Of a DNA stretch of 64,000 nt, positions 59,034-64,000 are shown piece after piece. Numbering within the stretch: position 1 is the stretch's first letter; every line of letters starts with the position of its first letter. Source of the stretch: Tamarix chinensis. Its lineage: Eukaryota; Streptophyta; Magnoliopsida; Caryophyllales; Tamaricaceae. Position numbers and translations under genes: made by a program. A model generated the notes under the pieces. It did no database searches, was not told the DNA's origin, and saw only the letters and a program-made list of their open reading frames with translations. The stretch spans positions 8,466,289-8,530,288 of the forward strand of contig CM060171.1 of assembly GCA_030549775.1 (NCBI GenBank), in the 5' to 3' direction.

Positions 59034-60837
59034 AATCCAAGGTAATACGGCCACCCCCGGCGATAACTTGACTAGTGAACTAACAAAACCAAGAAGCTAT
59101 TGGAGATGCAGCAAAGAAGATTTCTTCCCAGAGCAGTCCTTCAAAAACTGGGATACTTACAAGCACGCACTATCACAAACATGCCATCGATTCAAAGACC
59201 GTCTTACTAGCCGTTCAAATGACGCAACCGAGCTTAATGAAATCCGACAACGGAGCGGAAACGACATGAAGCGGTGCCTAAACTGGTGGGACTTAATTTG
59301 GTTTGGCTTTGGTTCAGTAATTGGAGCAGGTATATTCGTACTAACTGGTCAGGAAGCTCACAACCATGCTGGACCTGCTATTGTCTTATCTTATGTAGCT
59401 TCTGGTCTTTCGGCAATGCTATCTGTTTTCTGCTACACTGAATTTGCTGTTGAAATCCCAGTTGCCGGTGGGTCTTTTGCGTACCTAAGAATAGAGTTAG
59501 GTGATTTTGCAGCATTCATAACAGCTGGAAACATACTCTTAGAAAGCGTTGTTGGAACTGCTGCTGTTGCTCGGTCTTGGACTTCATATTTCACAACCCT
59601 TTTGAATTTCCAGCCTAATTTTCTCAGGATTCATACAAATCTTAAAGATGGATTCAATCTGCTTGACCCGATTGCGGTTGCGGTTTTAGTAATTGCTTCG
59701 TTACTAGCTATGACCAGCACCAGGAAGACTTCAATCCTCAACTGGATTGCATCCGCGGTAAACACCGCGGTCATATTGTTCGTTATCATCGCCGGCTTTG
59801 CTCATGCCAGAGCCTCCAACCTGACACCCTTTCTCCCGAACGGAGTCAAAGGTGTCTTTCAGGCTGCGGCCATCGTCTACTTTGCCTACGGAGGATTCGA
59901 TAACATCGCTACGATGGCCGAGGAAACGAGGAATCCGTCGAGAGACATACCGTTAGGATTGCTGGGATCGATGTCGATCGTCACAGTGATATACTGCTTG
60001 ATGGCTCTATCTCTAAGCATGATGCAGAGCTACACCGAAATCGACGAAAATGCGGCCTACTCAATTGCATTTCAAAGTGTAGGGATGAAATGGGCAAAAT
60101 TTCTGGTAGCTCTTGGTGCATTAAAAGGAATGACAACTGTTCTTTTAGTAGGTGCGCTCGGACAAGCAAGGTATACAACTCATATAGCACGGGCACACAT
60201 GATTCCACCATATTTTGCTCTAGTTCATCCTAAAACAGGAACCCCAGTAAACGCAACAATTCTAGTCACAATCTTGAGTTCTTGTGTTGCCTTGTTTTCG
60301 AGCCTCGATGTCTTGGCAAGTCTGTTATCTGTCAGCACATTGTTCGTATTCATGATGATGGCTGTTGCGCTGCTTGTAAGAAGATATTACGTGAGTGGAA
60401 TCACTCCTCGTAATGATCTCGTAAAGCTAGTCATCTGCTTGTTGGTTATAATTGCTTCTTCGATGGGTACTTCTGCTTACTGGGGCTTGAATACAAATGG
60501 ATGGTACGGTTATGCTATAACAGTTACTTGTTGGCTATTAGGGACCCTGGTGTTACGAATATTACTGTCGGAGCAACGTAAACAACAGGTTTGGGGAGTT
60601 CCATTTGTGCCATGGCTTCCATCCTTGTCTATTGCGACGAATGTGTTTCTCATGGGATCATTAGGATATGAAGCTTTTATAAGGTTTGGGATATGCACAT
60701 TTGTGATGCTGGTTTATTACCTTATCTTTGGTCTTCATGCTACGTATGACGTAGCACGTCAGGTGCAGCACAGACAAGGACAGCTGTTTTCCGATGCTCC
60801 TGCCGACACTAGCAATATCATAGGATCACAAGCATGA
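58996..60837 (+). CDS. Cationic amino acid transporter (CAT family, SLC7-like), intronless
   Basis: The 613-residue protein is a membrane permease that moves basic amino acids with protons, of the plant CAT1/CAT5/CAT8 group. The hydrophilic N-terminus has the SKEDFFPEQSFKNWDTY block. Hydrophobic segments begin at WWDLIWFGFGSVIGAGIFVL (about residue 97), with the GAGIFV substrate-binding turn, then SVFCYTEFAVEIPVAGGSFA, GTAAVARSWTSYF, FAYGGFDNIATMAEETRNP, ALKGMTTVLLVGALGQARY and the C-terminal WGVPFVPWLPSLSI and YYLIFGLHATYD motifs. About 14 membrane spans are expected. The first ATG lies in the block duplicated at 52015; an alternative start is 59029 (MEIQG). The lack of introns is shared by some plant CAT genes. 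Only about 130 bp of native DNA precedes it before the MULE, so its promoter may be altered. Confidence 0.95.
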   Translation: MLIGGKETNDIMEIQGNTATPGDNLTSELTKPRSYWRCSKEDFFPEQSFKNWDTYKHALSQTCHRFKDRLTSRSNDATELNEIRQRSGNDMKRCLNWWDLIWFGFGSVIGAGIFVLTGQEAHNHAGPAIVLSYVASGLSAMLSVFCYTEFAVEIPVAGGSFAYLRIELGDFAAFITAGNILLESVVGTAAVARSWTSYFTTLLNFQPNFLRIHTNLKDGFNLLDPIAVAVLVIASLLAMTSTRKTSILNWIASAVNTAVILFVIIAGFAHARASNLTPFLPNGVKGVFQAAAIVYFAYGGFDNIATMAEETRNPSRDIPLGLLGSMSIVTVIYCLMALSLSMMQSYTEIDENAAYSIAFQSVGMKWAKFLVALGALKGMTTVLLVGALGQARYTTHIARAHMIPPYFALVHPKTGTPVNATILVTILSSCVALFSSLDVLASLLSVSTLFVFMMMAVALLVRRYYVSGITPRNDLVKLVICLLVIIASSMGTSAYWGLNTNGWYGYAITVTCWLLGTLVLRILLSEQRKQQVWGVPFVPWLPSLSIATNVFLMGSLGYEAFIRFGICTFVMLVYYLIFGLHATYDVARQVQHRQGQLFSDAPADTSNIIGSQA

Positions 60838-60906
60838 AGCTGCAATCCGAAGACTTAATTTCACCTGCCGTTTATTCTTAAGTAGTGCTTCGTGTCTCGG
60901 TCACAC

Positions 60907-60912
60907 AATAAA
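60907..60912 (+). terminator. Polyadenylation signal AATAAA of the transporter gene
   Basis: A canonical AATAAA about 70 bp after the stop codon. Likely but unproven. Confidence 0.55.
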
Positions 60913-61300
60913 ATCGCGGAATATTGCGAACAATATTATTGCAACATGAATTATTTTTACCTATCGAAACCAATATTTAATTATATTATCTTCATACATT
61001 CAGAAATGTATTTATTTTGATAAGTCTTTAATTCAATAAACGATACAAAAGTAGTACTATAAATATAGTGCCTAATGTCTTTGACAAATGTGTAATATAT
61101 TCCATCATTGATGAAACGTAAAATATATAATATATTTGATGATCTTATAGTGTATATAATACATAGTATCTTTAACGAGTAGATAATATGCAATATATAG
61201 TAGATAATATACACTATACAGTATCTTAACACTTAAATGTGTAGAAGTATTATGTTTCTAGTTAATTGGTATCTTGTATGATAATTGTTGTGAAGATAAA

Positions 61301-64000
61301 TGTGATGCCCCATTTTTCAAAATCTCTAATTTAATCATGATATGTCTTAGAATCTCAAGTTACATTTTTGAATCTACTCTAACTTTTTACCCTAATTTTA
61401 TTTTACACATTATAATACACCTCTAAAAAGATTAGAATCTCAAGTTACATTTTTGAAGTGCTTCTTTCTTCTTCTTTTTTATTTTTTTGCCATTTCTTAC
61501 GGTTTTGACTTTCGTAAGTATTTCAAGCTATATTTGGCTATCAAACTTCATCTAGACCCTTCTACTTTATTGATAATTAATTTTTTTTTTGTCTTTTTGT
61601 ATTATCCATGTCATTTTTAAAAAGAAAATTGGAGTTTTTGACTAAAAATAATATTCATCATACTCGTCAGCTTTAATAATATTCTTAACCATAAAAGAAC
61701 CTTTTAGCTATCTAAAATTTATAAAATTTCAGATATTGCTATATTTTAATATTATTGAGCTAAAATAATTTAAAAATCTTACGAAATTATTTTATTATTA
61801 TTTTTGGAGTTGTTAGCCATTTTGGGGCATAATAAGTAATTAAAACCAACCTTTTTTCCTCTAAATTTATGAGAATTAAATCTGCTCTTTCCTTTATCTT
61901 ATTTTGGATGAAATCAACCTTCTTGTGATTGCCATAAGTTGGCGCCACCTCCCAGTCCTTTTAGCTTGAATGTTTTAGATATTTTTCTGACGTTATATGC
62001 TTTAACTTAGCAATTTTTTCTTCTTCCTTCGCCATCTTGCATTCTCCCTTAGGAGCAAGATTGAGTCCTTATTTTGAATCCCTAAAACCACCACCCTTTA
62101 TTATGTCTCCTCTCATTTTTATTGCTCCATTTGCTTCTAAATCTTATTGCTTAACTCATTAGTGTTTTTTCTTATGCAAAACTTAGTTAAAGGTCGTAGA
62201 AAATTAAAGAAAATTCTTGTTTCAAGTTAGATTTGGAATCTCTCTTTCTTTTATTTCAATATTTATATAAATCACTTAAACTTTTAGTTAATAGAAAAAT
62301 ATGTGTTTTTATTTGTTCTCTCTCAACTTATGTTAACAAGAGCATATCAGAGTCTTATTTCAAGAAATCGTGTACTTGATTAAGCATGAGGCTTTGATAT
62401 TTTTAATACCTTTTTTTAATTATAAGCATGAAATTATGTTTTTGCATGCTAACTTATGTATTATTTTATATGGTGTCGTTTGTGAAAGATGAATATTTTA
62501 ATTTATTTTGATAATTTTATTGTGTTCTTTAAGTGTTTTATTTCAAATTTGATGCATTATATATTAAGGTTTGAGCATGTATGAGATTTGTTATGTTTTT
62601 TGCAATTTTAAGCCTATGTAGAGCATTTTTGGTATTTCACTTGGCGGTTGCATTTTTCTATAGAAACTATGAGTTATAATGTGTTCTTCATGTTGAAAAA
62701 TGCTATGTATATAAAGTTTGGTGAATTAACTCCTTATAAGTTAAGTTTTTTGCTCAAAATGTGTTTTTAGGGTTTTAAGGTATTTTGATCTTTCTACATT
62801 TGGTTTGATTTTCCAGAATTGAAGTTAGGTTTTAAAGTATTTATATTAATGTCTTTAACATCAATATCATATTTTAGAATTTTATAAGTGTTTTGTATTT
62901 ATTCTATATTTTATAAAATATTAATGAGAAGGAGAATATAAAGGGTATTTCATTAATTGACAACTTTTATATAAATCTTTGTGGATATATTTCAACATTG
63001 TGGGCAATGTTGAATAGTGAATAGAAATTTTTTTTTTCAAAAGTGGTTGTTTGATGTGTTTGATTGTATCATTTTTAAATATACCTTGAATTATTAATAG
63101 TGTGAAGTGATAATAAATTGGTTAAATGAATACTATTTGGATGATTTTAACTCATGATATATACATGTTTTTATAGATTCTCTATGTATATTGTTAGATT
63201 TTACGTTAGATTCATGGATACTGCATCCTTTGGTATTTTATTTTTATGGTGCACTTAATGGTTACAAACAATGATAAGACAAGTCAATATGAAGGTTTTG
63301 AGCAGGTGTTGTAAAGAACCTAGCATGTACATGGCCTCATTTTTTTTCATAGGCAATTAAACTTAATTGAAATGGTTAAGAGTTTTTCCTTTAATGTAAT
63401 CTCAATATAGATAAATGCAAAGAACAAAATTTATATATCTTTTTCTCATATTTTCAATGCATCTAACATCACTTCATTTTGACTTTGGACGAAGAAGTTA
63501 TATAAGCATTTTCCAAAAGTTGTCCAATGAACCAAACGAGATATAATCATGCATAAATTCTCAACAAGCGATAAAGGCCGAGATCAAAAGTGTTGAATGG
63601 TTTGGCTCTGCAAGGTTGGTACAATTGTTTAGCATAGCAATGCTGAGAGCAATGAAGTTACACAATCTGCCTATAAGAGGTTGGCACAGCTGGGCAAAAA
63701 CGGTTACTCTATGATCTCACATGACTCGTTTGATTTCTTGAGGGGGATTTTTGTAATACCCCGTATTTTTAAAATCCAAATTATTAAGTTTAATGATTTG
63801 ATTAACATAATTTGATGCAAATATTTAATTATTTTAATTTTGATTTGTTTTATGGATTTATCGACGATTTCGAATTCATATTTGAATTTAATTAATCGTT
63901 GTCGTTGCGAACCATTCTAGATAAATTCGTTAACGACAATGATTTTATTATATTCTTATGAGTTCGAGTCTCGGTTAAAAATATATATTCCCGTCCCTTC
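61301..64000 (+). mobile_element. Probable degenerate non-autonomous LTR element, cut by the window edge
   Basis: TGTGATGCCCC at 61301 resembles the TGTAATACCCC LTR start. A stretch ending TATGTTAACA (about 62337) is followed by TATCAGAGTCT (62345-62355), a decayed Met-type primer site. A purine tract TGAGGGGGATTTT (63739-63751) directly precedes TGTAATACCCCGTATTTTT at 63752, the start of a 3' LTR that runs off the window. The interior of about 1.4 kb has no gag or pol. The two LTR starts are diverged, so the pairing is tentative. Confidence 0.4.
63752..64000 (+). repeat. LTR start, incomplete at window edge
   Basis: TGTAATACCCCGTATTTTT immediately follows a polypurine tract and matches the LTR starts at 16641, 17022 and 37271 in its first 11 bases. 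The 3' end is outside the window. Confidence 0.55.

Overview
The window is nuclear DNA of a flowering plant, most likely a eudicot. The reasons are multi-exon genes with GT-AG introns, plant families (DNA polymerase eta, a MOSC-domain protein, a cationic amino acid transporter), AT-rich intergenic DNA and dense plant transposable elements. I cannot name the species. Only three host genes look functional: the 3' part of a DNA polymerase eta gene (3832-12648, +; its catalytic exons lie left of the window), a complete eight-exon MOSC-domain gene (47536-50044, +) and an intronless CAT-type amino acid transporter (58996-60837, +).

Layout. 1-12650: POLH introns and exons, with an antisense L1-type LINE (396-3560), a non-autonomous hAT (4978-5771), a Stowaway-like MITE (5947-6199) and a possible larger hAT relic. 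12650-37030: nested LTR elements. One solo LTR (16641-23307) carries another (17022-20023) with a perfect 5-bp target duplication. An older LTR fragment surrounds them, and they are followed by a decayed Ty3/gypsy element (about 26561-33790; LTR, Asp-type primer site, gag, protease, RT, RNase H, integrase) and antisense LTR pieces. 37271-38003: a complete Cassandra TRIM with 5S rRNA-like sequence in both LTRs and GAAAT target duplications. 38009-45148: an antisense plant-mobile-domain (PMD) pseudogene, split by a small hAT (38337-38751) and by a 5.75-kb solo LTR (39232-44984, AAACA target duplications). 46611-47415: MITE-like DNA. 52201-58842: a Mutator-like element (MULE) with long inverted repeats, a five-exon MuDR-type transposase broken by in-frame stops, and a convergent small gene for a GRF zinc-finger / coiled-coil / membrane-anchor protein. 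61301-64000: a probable degenerate non-autonomous LTR element running off the right edge.

The most unusual structure is around the MULE. Instead of the usual 8-11 bp target duplication, it is flanked by a 168-185 bp direct duplication of the transporter gene's 5' end, including its ATG and first codons. The left copy ends abruptly at the inverted repeat, and the functional transporter keeps only about 130 bp of its original upstream DNA. Together with the GRF accessory gene, this is the best candidate for something previously undescribed. The large LTRs share an unusual build: a strand-asymmetric purine/pyrimidine kilobase, AATTACC-type arrays and a GGTGGATCGGT-type minisatellite. They look like one lineage of very long solo LTRs.

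All calls come from reading the sequence. Exon boundaries were placed by GT-AG and reading-frame continuity, and two POLH junctions do not resolve cleanly.
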